NCBI GenBank assembly: GCA_022818135.1
Contig: JAFMSR010000015.1
Location: 19,927,678-19,991,677 of the forward strand
DNA from: Saxidomus purpurata
Lineage: Eukaryota; Mollusca; Bivalvia; Venerida; Veneridae
Direction: 5' to 3'
DNA: 64,000 bases
Every line of letters begins with the position of its first letter. Position 1 is the stretch's first letter. Below, piece by piece: positions 10,324 through 23,600 of this stretch. The notes beneath the pieces are model-generated. The model ran no database searches. It was not told the DNA's origin and saw only the letters and a program-made list of their open reading frames with translations. Both the position numbers and the translations under genes were made by a program.

Positions 10324-13300
10324 ATGTTCAGCAAACTAAGAGTAGGATATCTGGCAAGAAGTCCATGTGTTAAATGTTTTATTCAAGAGGGATTACGACC
10401 ACTACCTGCATTAGCAGTAAGTTGATCTTTTCATTGCAATTACATTTACAAAACACTGGGAACATAAATGATTTCAGTCATTCTAGTGAAAACATTGACA
10501 TGAAATAAACTCGGAAGTGAAATTTAAAGAAGTCTGAGGTGGCATTGGTTTGGCGGAGCCTAAGCGGGTGCATATATATGCCTTGTTTACCTATTTGGAA
10601 TTTTTAGATAACTGGGTAGGGAGATTGCTACAAGATTGTAGTATATTTTGTAGAACATAACCAGTTTAATTGGAGGCTACACGCATATACTAATTATAGC
10701 AATACGATCACACTGGCAGGGAAGTTGATTTTGTTTTCACACAACCCTAAAATAAAGTGAACACCGGCCGGCGAACGACATTTTGAATATGTCGTTCGCC
10801 GCTTGGCATTGTCGTTGTTGGGGGTGTCATATCGCATTGCGGCGTGTCACTTTGCCACGGTGTTGTATCGTATTGTTGTCGCAATGTCGTGTGTTGTCCT
10901 AAATTGGGCAAAGGACGATTGTGTTCATGTCACGAATAATATTCCGAAATGCTGACCAAGAATTTCATTAAAATACCATTCAACCAATTATAGTAAGTGG
11001 TCACTGAAAAATGAGGGAAACGTGGGAACAATTTGTTTAAACACATTTGTCTGCAGTGTGATATTTGTTAATGATAACAATACTGCAGTGATATATTTGA
11101 TAAGATACTTATTTCTTTTCAGATTATCAAACGAGATTTACATGTGAAAAATGACCGAGAAACAAAAAGAAAATATTCTGTCGGATTATTTGGTTGCGGA
11201 AGAATTGCAGGTTTGATAATAAAAAATATCTTCCCCTGAATCAACTAAGGCATCAATCTAAATATGTTTTAATGACATACACTTATTTCTTTTTCAGGAA
11301 AGACTTTCAAAGCAATTTGAACATGCAAGGATAAAATTGTTACTTCTTTGTAGAAAATTTACCAAGCCGGTAAATACTTTTTTTGTAATTTTTGTATTAA
11401 AACACAGTTATTAGCTAAACTGGCAATGCTTGACGTCTGTACAAAGTGGTAGACATGTGCAGGTGGTCTCAGTCGCACGTGCCGAAATAGCTTGTGTATC
11501 CATGTTCTCATACATGCGTTGTTATGAGGATTTATGTCTATTTTGGCATGACGATAGTCATTAAAGGAGGAACTTTGTGTGTGGTAGTTTTAACTAGAAT
11601 TTTATACGCAAATTGTTACCTTTTTGCGATTATTCTAAATTAAAATGCAACAAAAATGTTATCATATGCCATTATAAATGAAACTTTAATTAAATATTTA
11701 TTTCATACAAATGAGAAAAAGCAAACACAACGTTTAATTGATACATCACGAATATGATGTACTAACACGACACAACGTGCCACCTGTTAAATTATACTAT
11801 AGTAAAATGTATATTACTTAAATTGAGTGTTGTGCCACTTAACACGCGCATATAGTTGTCACAGCATACGCCTTGCGATGTATAAAGTCGTCTAAATCTG
11901 TGTCGACTGTATGGTCTACACAGAAATGTTACTAAGTGTAGGAAATTGGCACAATAACTCACTACTAAAAAGTAACAGATAGCAGGAATATTAACAAGTG
12001 TGCAATGTTGCGCACCTATGAGTTTGTCACAAAATCTGCACGCAGAGTTATGGCAATTGGCCATTTTAGCGTATGTCTTTCATTGCTTGACCGAGACCAA
12101 AAACGTTATACAGAATTTACCAGATTGAGAAGAAATTGTGTTAATTTATATTTGTGTTTTATTATGTAATACAAAAGTTATGGTACATGGCTTGACAAAA
12201 GTGTCATTCTTTGAACTGGTACATTTGCGCGCACATACTTTCAAAGTATTTTATTGTTAAGTAAGAGTGGTATGTGTTACATAGGAGGTTTGTTTACTCA
12301 AGAGAGTAACGAACCCTGTCCTGCGAGACTTTGAAATCAAGCTTGTCTTTTCTAGATAATGTTAAGTTTAAGTCATGTTTTAATTTTTTAAATTTTTCAT
12401 GAATATGTGTATGATAAAAAGGGATTCTTGACACGCTATTGCATTTTGAATATAGTTCGGATAGCAAAAAAAGAGTACGGGTGGTCATGGGCCGTGACAA
12501 GAGGGCTTGGTCATTGTAGGATGTACAGTTGCTTTCCACATTAAAACGCAATTAGTTTAGGATATACATATACATCATACTGTCATTGAATTATTGTTTT
12601 CTAGGCGTACATCTGAAGAACATACTGCGCAATCGCCGCTTAGATCTGAAATGGATCGTAGAGCAAGACCAAGAACGACTTCAGGAAGCTAAGCAAGAGT
12701 TCTTACTCGGGGATAACGTGAGCTTCCATTTGCCTTCCGACAGAGACAAACTTTTGTCTGACAAAAGGTAACATCTAGGTATCTAGCTGTAGCATTAAAT
12801 ACATTCAAACTTTCTCTGTACAGCTTGTTAGATAAAAGCGTTATATGTATACATGTACAATCTTTCAGCCGGCAAATGTTCGTATTGTGACAAAGGAGAT
12901 AAAAATTCCATTTTGGGATTGCCTCTTAAACTTTACTTATCATCTTAGACTTTTTAAACGTTTGCCAAGTTATTGTCATTTTGGAACTAATGGCATCTAT
13001 CTGCCTGTTCTACCAACAGAATTTGTAAAGCAAAGAGGCGACTATATACGGTGTCACTTGCACGAACAGGATGAGTGTCCATAGTTTTGAACACGGTTAT
13101 TGGTGCTTTTGTTAAAGCTGAATCTGAACCCATTGTGGCTGAAAATTGTGAGCGAAATTGTGAGCGAAATTGTGACTGAAAGTTGCGACTAAAATTGTGA
13201 CCGAAGTTGTGACTCAACTTGTGATTTATTGTGACTGAAGCTGTACACAGCTTACACAGTAGAATAAAAGCCCCGACGACGACAGTTTATATCTTATACT

Positions 13301-16300
13301 TATTTCATCTATCTGTTTTTTTATTTCAGTTTGGATGCCGTAGTCGTAGTTTCACCAACAAACACACATACAGAATATATCTGCGAAAGCCTAAGGAGAG
13401 GTAATGGCTCAGACATTATATATTATTTTCTTCACGTTAGTTTTCTCAAGTCACCCTTCGAGAGCTGAACTGAAGAAGTGAACACATAGAGATCTATATG
13501 TAACTACATTTTGTAATCTTAAAAATAAAGCAACACGATATGTTCCCCCCTCCATTTATTTGCCAGTCGGTAGGGCAGAGCCGACATGTGCAATTACATG
13601 TAATATGCGTTCGTTATTTTGTTGTTATAAGATACATGTACGTGTCTTTTTACGGCTCTGTTAAACCAGCAACTTAAGTGAAAACTATGTGAAAACTTGA
13701 CCATTTAGTCCTACAAAGTGTCTAAAGTTTTCTATTTTCCATGAGAGTGTCCTATCAGCTGGTTAATGATTGCATGACATTACAGAAACACTGTATTCCC
13801 GGCTGCCCTATCACAGTGTAATGTGATGTAGAGACAAACTTTGTGAAACTGAATATATTTTATTCTGTTATGATGCTGTTTTTCTGAGTGACAACTTAAT
13901 TAGTAGTACTACATTGTACTTTTACAATCATGTACGTTGAAAATTATCTGATTTTGAAGTACTGTAGATTTCAGGTCAAATTCTTGTTGCCGTGATTCTT
14001 GTTTAGTTGCCGATATGTCTGTCTTATTGCCGCTATGCCTTCTTGTTGCCGTGGTACCTGTCTTGTTGCCATGATGCCTGTCTTGTTCCCGTGATTCCAA
14101 TTATGTTCATGACTTTTGTTCATGTATTGAAAAATGTGAAGTAGAGTGAACCATTCAAACTGACAGTGCATTTTGTTACGTAGAATATGAGTCGATTGTG
14201 AATGTATATCACATAAAAGATTGTGAAATATTTTTATTTCAGGCAAGTCTGTATTTACAGAGAAGCCTGCAGGAGAGTCCGTGTCGGACATCCGGGCATG
14301 TTATGAAACTGCGGAGGAAACAGGTCTGACACTGGTCACAGGGTATACCAGGTAAAAAGAAATTTGTCAGACACAGTAGAGCAGAAATGTATAAGTTAAT
14401 GAAATTTAACCAACATACTTTAATGAAATATTGTATGTGTCTAATATGTATGTACATATGGTTATGTGAACACTTTTCAAAACTGGTATTACTCTGCATT
14501 GGCTATGATCTTGCATTATCTATGGCACAATCCAAACACAAGCATCACGCAAAATACTAAAGTCAGCCTTTGAATAGGCTTTAGCTTTAATACCTTATTG
14601 ATTTAGTTTATAAATACTTGTTTATTTTACATAATCATCTGTTGTAATGCTAAATTACTGCAATGAACACGTGGTTTTCTGTCAGGTGATCAGCTGATGA
14701 TAATGAATGATTTAGAGGGTAATTAGGCTTAGATATAGTTCGGTCACAGGATTCATTTCATTCAACGTATAGTCTGTTTTTGTGCAAAGTATAAACAAAA
14801 TTCTTAAAATTTGCACTCGATACATAGCAACGAGACACTTAAATGTAATGAACGAATTATAAACTATCTAGGCTTACAGAAATGTGACAACAACGGAAAT
14901 ATTTCATTTTATGTTATATTTTGCAGGCGGTTCGATGAAGCATTCCGTGACGTGAAGGATGCTGTGGATAAAGGAACACTTGGAAAGTTACAGTGTATAA
15001 AGACGACGACAAGAGATTCCCCTAAACCTTCATACACTTTTCTAAAATCCGCAGGTATACATTATTACGTTATATACATGTTATGTATTTGATACGACGA
15101 TACCATTATCATGCTTCTGAGGTCACAAAATATCTTCTGTGGATAAAGAAACACCGGAAATTACAGTGCATAAAGACAGCGACAATGGATTCCCTCTGTT
15201 CTAAACGAAACGTATGGTTTTCGGTATTCTTTGGTAAGATGCATTTTAGTTTAAAGACGTATCTGTATAAACTTACCATCACCTTTTGAAAGGACTGGAA
15301 TGACTCATAAGAGCTCAAATGTATGCCCCCATGAAATGCATGTACGAGAACGACAGTTAACAATAACTATCTATTGGATTTTTTGACAGTTGTTCTGAAA
15401 ATTGGTATGTACACACACGACTTTTTGTCGGTGTCCAAGGAGCTTTGTTTTATGCAGGTTGTACCACACTTTCTGAAAATGTTTTCTGGCATTTAAATCG
15501 TTTTTTTTCAGACAGCACAGGATGCAATATACTGGCTGACCTGGGTGTGCACGACATTGACATGATTGTTTGGCTTACAAGGGCACAGAAGCCGGAATCA
15601 ATCTTCATCAACTGTCACGTACATGATCCAGAATTACAAGAATGCAGGGAGCCAGACTCTATGGCAGGGATGATAAAATACCCAGATGGAACTTTGGTTA
15701 CCATGGATGTGTTCAGAGAGAGTTGCTATGGTTACGACATACGACTAGAGGTATGTCAAGATGACATAAACTGGTTTTGGTTTTGTGTCTGTGTATAATA
15801 TAGTAGGCTATTTACATAAAATCACTTATCTATTTAGAATTTCTTTGCTAATTGATAAAGTAGATCTACCAGATGAGAACAGATCTTTTGCCAAAATAAA
15901 AGAAAAGAGATATGTAAATTTCTACAACTAATGAATATTTCATGGTCGTGTTAAATGTAAATTGTGACAATGATGAAGCGAGGAAAACTAAAACATTTGT
16001 TATTCTTATTCTGTAAATTTTAGTCTTTTGAGTCACACAGAAAAAAATCTATATGAATGTATTGTTCGCCTATTTCAGGCATTTGGAACGGAAGGTATGG
16101 CAATGGCAGAGAATCCACGAGAAAGTTCTACTGTAATAGATGGTATGAATGGAGGTGGCAGCAGACGACTATTTAATTCATTTCCACAGAGATTTGACGC
16201 GCCATTTGAAGCGGAACTTGAACATTTTGTTGACTGTATGGACGGTGAGTTGATGAATCAGATTGGAATATCGGTCTGCCAGTCCAGTCTACATAAAATA

Positions 16301-16733
16301 TTACTTACACAGTGGGATAAGAAAAGTGTACAGCATTGTATATATTGCCCTGTCCTTTTTGACAACTTAACTAATTGTTCTTTGAGGTGACATAAACCGA
16401 CATTTATACCGGTTGAGCAACATCTTTATCGACGTTTCTTTCAGAGACATATGCCCAATTTTGTAATCTTTTTAATAAGATGTAATTAATGACAGTTACT
16501 CATATTACTTGACGCTCTATGGCTACCGAAAAGAAGGTAGGGTTCTAAATCTAACAAAAGTCCAAGTTCCTGACGTCGTGTGACAAGTGCACACGATACT
16601 AGTATCACAACGAGTGTTTATTTTTGTAGGGAAAACCACACCACTGATCACCAAAGACGAGAGTATACGTGTTGCTGAGATTATAGAGAAAGGTGTACAG
16701 TCCTTCAAGGAGCGACGTGTTGTTCTGTTTTGA
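10324..16733 (+). CDS. Gfo/Idh/MocA NAD(P)-dependent oxidoreductase, inositol 2-dehydrogenase-like (nine exons)
   Basis: This is a complete gene, ATG to TGA, 386 aa, with coding exons 10324-10416, 11123-11210, 12605-12767, 13330-13400, 14243-14351, 14927-15054, 15512-15750, 16079-16244 and 16630-16733. Every junction is GT-AG and keeps frame. The N-terminal Rossmann motif GLFGCGRIAG spans residues 52-61. The family's catalytic residues are present: Lys in E145-K146-P147, and Asp227 with His231 in ADLGVHDID, matching the Lys and Asp-x3-His of inositol 2-dehydrogenases. The C-terminal dehydrogenase fold follows (DSMAGMIKYPDGTL, AFGTEGMAMAENP) and the protein ends in FKERRVVLF. Such enzymes oxidise inositols or sugars with NAD(P). 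The first 31 residues are rich in Arg and Lys with only one acidic residue (Glu), which would suit a mitochondrial presequence; this is an inference. Substrate is uncertain. Confidence 0.92.
10535..10695 (-). repeat. Second short copy of the 9.2-kb reverse-transcriptase fragment, inside oxidoreductase intron 1
   Basis: The segment from 'ggtttggcggagcctaag' to 'ataaccagttt...tggaggctacacgc' matches 9280-9405 in the same orientation with scattered differences. Confidence 0.75.
10769..10801. repeat. 13-bp perfect hairpin in intron 1
   Basis: CGGCGAACGACAT and ATGTCGTTCGCCG flank a 7-base loop. The next 110 bases are unusually rich in 'ttgtcg' and 'gtgtc' motifs compared with the AT-rich surroundings. 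Function unknown. Confidence 0.6.
11298..11369 (+). other. Cryptic 72-base cassette exon between oxidoreductase exons 2 and 3
   Basis: A strong acceptor (tttctttttcag) and donor (ccg|gtaaata) bound 24 codons. In the oxidoreductase frame, inclusion gives GKTFKAI and then a TGA stop, so it would act as a poison exon. In the alternative frame opened by the ATG at 11151 it is open. No transcript evidence is available here. Confidence 0.3.
11792..12551 (-). other. Two unrecognised minus-strand open frames in oxidoreductase intron 2
   Basis: Frames of 90 codons (12064-11792, starting MANCHNSACRFCDKLIGAQH) and 85 codons (12551-12294, rich in charged residues) lie on the strand opposite to the host gene. 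I recognise neither. They could be remnants of a mobile element, and nothing else supports them as genes. Confidence 0.2.
13137..13240 (+). repeat. Imperfect short tandem repeat (about 12 bp, 'attgtgactgaa')
   Basis: About eight imperfect units such as 'attgtgagcgaa' and 'gttgtgactcaa' lie in an oxidoreductase intron, 90 bases before an exon. Confidence 0.7.
13985..14095 (+). repeat. Minisatellite, about 20-bp unit
   Basis: Five to six imperfect units of 'cttgttgccgtgatgcctgt' lie in the intron before oxidoreductase exon 5. The open frames seen there on the minus strand are products of the repeat. Confidence 0.75.
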
Positions 16734-16761
16734 ACTGCAATATGTTGAGGATATCAGATAT

Positions 16762-16767
16762 AATAAA
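16762..16767 (+). terminator. Poly(A) signal AATAAA of the oxidoreductase gene
   Basis: AATAAA begins 29 bases after the TGA stop, a normal position for a short 3' UTR. Confidence 0.6.
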
Positions 16768-17433
16768 AAATCATAGCATCTTGCATGAACGTATTAATTA
16801 GACACTAATTTGTGATGTTTCTTTTGCCTCAGAAATACAATTTGAATTTTAGAATGAAATTGGCAGTATGGGTAGTTTTCGTACTGGCAAGTTTAAGATC
16901 AAGTTTTTCTTCTCCAGACTGTTTTCAATCGCTTTGTGAATATTTTTGTATTTATTTTCGATGTATCCCAATAACTCAATATATAATTTATTACTTGTTA
17001 AAGAGGGACATAAGGGATTACTAAATTCATTACCCAGTTCAACAGCAGAGTTGATTTCTAAATATGAGTTTGTAGGTTGAAAAATTAGCAATACATCGTA
17101 GAATGTAATGACATTATTTTATTGATATATGTGTAGATACAAATGTAGATAAATATATTTTATTTCCTGCATCAGAAGAGCATATATATGCAAACAATAT
17201 TTGTGAACAGTGTAAATTTTACATGTAAATTAAAAAAAATAATTTCAAAATACAAATATATATAGATGTAAAACGAGAAATGTAGAAACAATATACATAA
17301 TGTATAGAATGGTATATACATGTACAATGAAAGGGCATGATATATAATTTGCCCCATCTTAACCTTTTCTGTGGTGCAAGGCTGGTATGAAACAAGTTAT
17401 CTGTGTTTGGTGACCATGCTTTCCTGAAGTTAC

Positions 17434-17622
17434 AGTAAACACCGTATATAACGACTCCGGTTATAGCGAAATTCCGGATACAAGGAACACATTTTCCCTT
17501 CCCGCGTTTTTTTTTTCTTTCTTTATTTTATATAAAAATGAAATTTATGTATACATCAAACTCCGGATATAAGTAACAAATTTAAATGGTCCCAATGTGT
17601 TCGTTATAAGCGGAGTTTACTT
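17434..17622. mobile_element. MITE-like element with inverted ends AGTAAACnCCG..TATAACG
   Basis: The left end reads 'agtaaacaccgtatataacg' and the right end, inverted, 'agtaaactccgcttataacg'. The 150 bases between are T-rich and non-coding. One end of the same family appears at about 60160-60195 inside the TNF pseudogene intron. Confidence 0.6.
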
Positions 17623-17711
17623 AACCTTGCCGAAACAAAACGCAAGGTTACTTATAGCAGTAAATGGTCAACTGTTTCGCTGGGCAAAGATGTATGACTG
17701 AGCAGATACTA

Positions 17712-17970
17712 ATTAATGACTTACTATATTCTAAATAATGACTTAATATATTCTAAATAATAACTTAATATATTCCAAATAATGACTTAATATATTCTAA
17801 TTAATGACTTAATATATTCTAAATAATGACTTAATATATTCTAAATAACGACCTAATATATATTCTAATTAATGACTTAATATATTCTAATTAATGACTT
17901 AATATATTATAAAAAAGACTTAATATATTCTAATTAATTACTGAATATATTTTAATTAGTTACTAATATA
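17712..17970 (+). repeat. AT-rich minisatellite, 22-bp unit, about 12 copies
   Basis: The unit 'taatgacttaatatattctaaa' is repeated with few changes and degenerates at the right edge. It is non-coding. The rest of 16.8-18.5 kb shows no gene. Confidence 0.85.
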
Positions 17971-18593
17971 TTTACTAGTTATACAGAAAGTTAAAGCGTT
18001 ACACTTAAAATGTAAATAACAAAGAGCCTATTTCACAAGATTCCTTTGACAGTTTTAAGACAATTCAAACATCATTAAACCTGAAAACAATTCAATCATG
18101 TAGTTGTGACTGCTCAAGTTAGAGTAAATATCAAAATTGCTACTACCAATGCATGTATGTCTTTTAGGCATACTCTTTAGTCAATATGATAAAAAAAAAA
18201 GAAATGCATGTTGTTCCACAGCCTAAAGCGTAGTTATTCATTCACAGTACAAAGCATAACAATATGATCAATAACACAATCTGTCATAAATTTACATTTT
18301 TGGACATACGGTACTATATTTTCTGGAAAAATATTTTCCTATGGGGAAAACTACTGTTCTACAGGAGATTAGATTATCTCTGTAAAGTACCATACAATAT
18401 ATGGGGCCATTTCATTTTGTAAGAAGTAAAATTTTTAAAGATTTTCGTCGCATGAAGCTCTGTATATAAAATATGAATTAGCTTTCGAATTGACGATTTT
18501 CTTAACTAAATATTGTCCATGCCAATAATGACTGAAAAGAACTGCTTGTGAAAAACTCTTCTACAATATAAGATAAGTTATATTTTTCCTACA

Positions 18594-18945
18594 ATGCAAT
18601 GTATATCGGGTAAAAAACCTTATTTTACTTTGTTTGGACATGTACTGTACCAGTCTTGTGACAAACATTATTATGTTTTATTCGTAAGTGTGTATCAAGA
18701 GCACGCAACTGACCAAATAATAGCCATTTACGTTTATCTATTTCTAATTCAATGGGTAAAATCCCGATACTACTTAACGCGATATCTGTTCCGGTACTTT
18801 GGTACATCGATTGCATGTTTTGAATACATTGTATTTGGACACATGCCAGAGGTACAATCTCATTCTTTAATAGACCGGACCATAACCCACATCCATATAA
18901 AGCTTTGACCAAAACAATAGTTTCATACAAATGCTTGCAAGACAA
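18594..18945 (-). pseudogene. Non-LTR reverse-transcriptase C-terminal fragment
   Basis: The minus-strand frame carries LYETIVLVKALYGCGLWSGL, then a QCIQNMQSMYQSTGTDIALSS segment and IPIELEIDKRKWLLFGQL. These are the conserved post-catalytic blocks of a common non-LTR retroelement class in molluscs. The catalytic YADD region is missing, so the copy is truncated. Confidence 0.75.
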
Positions 18946-19439
18946 TGGATGTATTCCGTTTCCTCTTGCGCCTCAATCGGCTGGACTGTAATATGAAGAG
19001 AAAAGGTTTTGTCACAGTGGGTTGATTAATGACTTTATTAGTATTTCTGAATACCGGCCGGCCGTCTGTCCGTCCAACGTTTCCTTCAAACGGCGTATCC
19101 TCTAAACCACGAAGGGCAAGGCCTAGGGCAACAGATGGGATTAACTTTAAAAATCTTCTTCTTAATAATCAGAAGGTCCAGAGCTTAGCTATTTGGTATG
19201 TAACTTTGTCTAGTGGACCTCTACCGAGATTGTTCAAATCATGACTGCCGGGTAACAACTGGTCCGCCAGGGGATAACTTGATGTTACATAAGTGTATTT
19301 TAGAAACATTTAAAACTATTCTTCTATGAAACTATTCTTCTATGAAACCTTAACAAATACGGAAGCAGCAAATTAGTCACAAGCATTAACAAAAATACTT
19401 ACATTGTGAAAAACGAACAAAGGAATCAACCGTCATCAG

Positions 19440-20518
19440 TTTTTTAACAACGGAGATACAAAACACTAAACAGAAACACTAATAGTAAGGGTCAAAATAG
19501 AATTTTCAACCAAACACAACGAGGGGATGCCTCAAGAAGTTACTGCAAAAACTGTGGACTATACAACCATCGAACAAGCGACTGTTACAAATTATATGAG
19601 GAAAACACAAGCAGACACTTCTCTACGGTCAATATGTTTGAAACTTTAAATATTATATGTGAACATAGTAATCATCATACTTGTATATGTAACTCAAAAT
19701 TCTAATTAGAAAATGCTAACCGTGATCGCTAATGTGAAGCGAATTTAAATTTGAACAGTACTTACATTAATCTTTCTAATATCGAAGGGGCTGCATCGAA
19801 AAATAATGATACATATCATACAACAAATTCAGAGAAAAATATATCAGAATCAAACGGACACTTGCAATATGAAGCAGAATTATGTCATAATGTCGTCCAG
19901 TCAAAAAACTACGTAAATCTACTTGCAGATTCAAGAACAAACATATCAAACAGTATAGTTGCAACATTAATGCTGACCATATTTCGCTCGAAAAATTAAG
20001 GGGATCCGTTGGTTCTTTACAAATTACTCATTCATCTTCAAATAAATCATATATATGTCGTAAGACATATTAACTTAAGTCCTACATTAACTGACGACAT
20101 AATCTTAAAGCGCACGTTTTGTGGTAAGAAGTGCAAAAGCAATCTTGCTCAATCGACTAATAAATCTGATAAACAACATAATGTTATCAGCCAAACAAAC
20201 TTGGCAAAGTGTAATGGATCTCATGCCACTGAAACAGTATTCGAATTAAAAGGAGGTGGGATTCGTTTCGCTAACTTAAATGTACAACATTTACTTGCAA
20301 AAGTGGATGAAATAAAATTTCATATACAGCATAAGAATTCGCCTGATATATTGGGTTTTTGTGAAACTTTTTTAACTGATAATATCAGTAATGATACTAT
20401 ACAAATACAAACTTATAGAAATGAAAGGAGGGATCGTTCTTGTAAGAAAGGTGGTGGTATTTTGGTTTACATAGATGAAAAGTTAATATATAAAAGAAAA
20501 ATTTCAGATAAACATTAG
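19440..20518 (+). pseudogene. Non-LTR retrotransposon 5' fragment: zinc knuckle ORF and endonuclease N-terminus
   Basis: A plus-strand frame contains a perfect CX2CX4HX4C zinc knuckle (CKNCGLYNHRTSDC, about 19543-19590), as in retroelement ORF1 proteins. After stops, 20009-20518 carries the start of an apurinic-type endonuclease: IRFANLNVQHLLAKVDEIKF, then DILGFCETFL and KKGGGILVYIDEKL. It ends abruptly about 100 bases before the TNF gene's stop codon, so the reverse transcriptase is absent. Confidence 0.75.
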
Positions 20519-20614
20519 TTGGTACATTTATATAATAAATGGTCATGTACATTTCTGGTTATCAGTATCAAATAAAAACATAGTATTATTATTTCGTTGT
20601 TACGAGATAATGTT

Positions 20615-23600
20615 TCAAATAGGATGTACAGTCAAATAATTTCGTGCGTGGCCAGTTACCAGGTTGTTTGGATGTGACGTTGCCACGTAGATTCGATCAT
20701 GTTTTCCAAGACTGAATACCGCAGCCATGTTACTGGTTTGTTCCGAGTCTATGGTAATGTCACACGGTGACTTTGCATTCTGCAGAATAACTTTCTCTGA
20801 TCGTTCCTCAAATGAAGTATGATAAACAAAATGTTTGAAGGTATGCTCGTCATCGTTATTCCCCGACTTTAGCGTTACTTGAGTGGACACGTAATATTGA
20901 CCTGTTTTGTTGATGTACACGACTCCCTCTTTTTCCAAGTGCACCAAACCTGGTGCTGATCTCCGACCTGATCTCCAATATACTTTTGTTGCTTTACGTT
21001 TAACTAAAGCAAATAGATATAAAGAGTTTAAGCATAATGGAAGGGACTATAAGGACATGGGTGAAACTGAAATAAGTTTCTGTATCTAAATACAAAATGT
21101 TAAGTTTAAGACTAGATATTGACACTTACATTCTTTTCATTACAATTCTTCCTCGGTACCAACATTAGTCTTTATAAAGAGTTTATAACTTATAAAGAAC
21201 TTTGAAGTCACTAGAACGGAGCCTTTAGCAAAACATACCTTAGTACAGAACAGACCAAGCCCAGAAAAAAGAGATGTAGTTATAGCAGTCTATTGAGATA
21301 GAGAAAGCACCGAGGCGTAATAGATCTACGTGATTATGGAAATAAATTCCGAAATGCACGATGAACTCCGGAACGACAGAACCAGCAAAAATAGTAAGGA
21401 TTCTTTAATTTTAAAAAATATCTCATTTACCTGGTGTGGCATGAGAAGCAATATCTTCTAGTTGAAGGATTGGTTTCTTGTAGTAAGATGGTATACACCC
21501 GACAGTCGTCAGATCGAGGTCTGTCAATTCTGTAGGTCAAACATATTTAACGTACATTTAAAATGAAAAACCTAAGACTAAGTACACAATCAAATCAATT
21601 AAGAAATATACTGGGTTTGAAAAATGTTCACTGTTTACATAATTGAATACTGCTTCAAAGATTCTTCAGCCATCATGGAAGATACAGGTTGTACAAATCG
21701 TAAAATAAATAAATAGATAACAAATTATAGTTAAATGTGCATGTCCGTTTAACAATATACACTAGTGCAGAATAATATTTAAAAGCTAATACATGTATTT
21801 ATAATCGAATGACAATTATCTCAATGAAGTGCAATTAACGCAAACTAAACTTACTAGTATTGTAAAGACCTTACCTGGACTTAAGTTAGTATTGTATTTT
21901 TCAACAACGGTCTGTAATCATTCAAAAAGTATGTAAATTACTAAAATATGACAAGTTTGAATTGCTAACATACAAATTACCAAACGAACAATCTTTATTT
22001 TTACTTAAGCAATGCGTGTTAGTTTTCAAAGCAAGTTTCGGTAATAAAACCTAAATTTATCAATTGAAATAAGCAAATGCTTGTTCAAGCGAGATAAGAT
22101 TTATTTTCAACCAGGAATACATATTCCTCCCGATTTCTATACTAGTAATAATATACTATATGGTCATTTGAATGAGACTCTATTTGTTCTTTAAACCTTA
22201 TTTAACTAATTACACTGTAGCATAAGGAAACATATTTTGCAGAACCGAAAAACAGTTGATACCAGAACCTAAATAGTTTGTAAAATTATAGGTCCGTCCT
22301 CATCCAACCATATTGCATGGTAAGAAATCAAACACAATAACGTTTACCTTGTTGATTATTCTGTCTATTACATCGCTTAAAACGCCACAGTATTTATTGT
22401 CTCTTTCTTCCAGACCGTGCAACAACTTGTCGTTACCATCAGACGATACGAAACTCTCCCGGGCGTAACAGATGGTTGATTCAACTGCGGTAACTGTTGC
22501 CCTTTGTACATGCCAGTTTATAGCTAGGCAAAGAAGGGCCACTAACCCAAGACTTGTTGTGACTAGAAGGGCGATGAAAACTTTTTTTCTCAGCTACAAA
22601 TAAAACATTTTAAAACACCTTAAACGTCATTCTTTTATTATGGTTCATGTTTAAACTAATGCTACCATTCAAAATGTAGTTTTAAGAAGGTACATTAATC
22701 ACTGATTTATAGTCATAACCAAAATATATGAATATGTATAGTCTCACTGAATAGCATGTAGATCTATAGAGTAAAAAATCTTTGGACTATCACATTCGAA
22801 AGTGGTAAACCCACCCTTTCTGTTAGGTATAGTTTCATCTATTCTACGAAATTTCCAGCCGTTTGATTGGTCAATGACACGTAAGTAGATATTGATATTA
22901 ACACATGACATATTCCGTCATTGTACCCCGCGCTAAACGTGAGAGTGTTCAAGTACAGTACGTCAATGTATAAGTACGTTCTGATTTTTGACGTTCTTAA
23001 GTGACGTCACTAAGAGACATTGGGGTATCATAAGGGTATTTGACGATCTTCATGCGTTCAGTCGTTAAATGAATCAAAATGAACGGAATCCACCAACATT
23101 TAGTGTCTTCTGTGTCCGAACAAACAAGAGTAATAAAAGGTAAATGCAAAATGTTAATAATCTTTCTGGTTTATTTAATGCGAAACAGACATTGTATTCA
23201 TTTGTCTTCAAATGTGACATTAAAAAATGTGACAACTCTAAAACTAAACTTATTTTACTGTAGCAATGTGGATCTATTTTTAAACTTTTAGAGTAGGAAC
23301 ATGATATGAATATGCATTTGTGTACAACTTACACGGTGGGCAGATAAGATACGGCTAAATTCATGTAATACAGAAATTTGATACGGGATGTTGTATTTTA
23401 CTGCACATATACTAAAGAAAATTCAGATAAACCATTAGTAGGTATATGATACTACAGTAGATGGGTGGTCAGTAGAACACTTTTGTCGCCCTCTTACACG
23501 TTGTCAGAATAACCAATAATTTTAGGAAAAAATCTAAGTACAAAAAGCGGCATATCTCTGTCAAATATAACCTTGACCTATAAGATTTGGCGGCATCATG

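Noticed and set aside
17712..17970. CRISPR-like array
   Set aside because: The units are contiguous AT-rich 22-mers without unique spacers, in animal DNA. It is a minisatellite.
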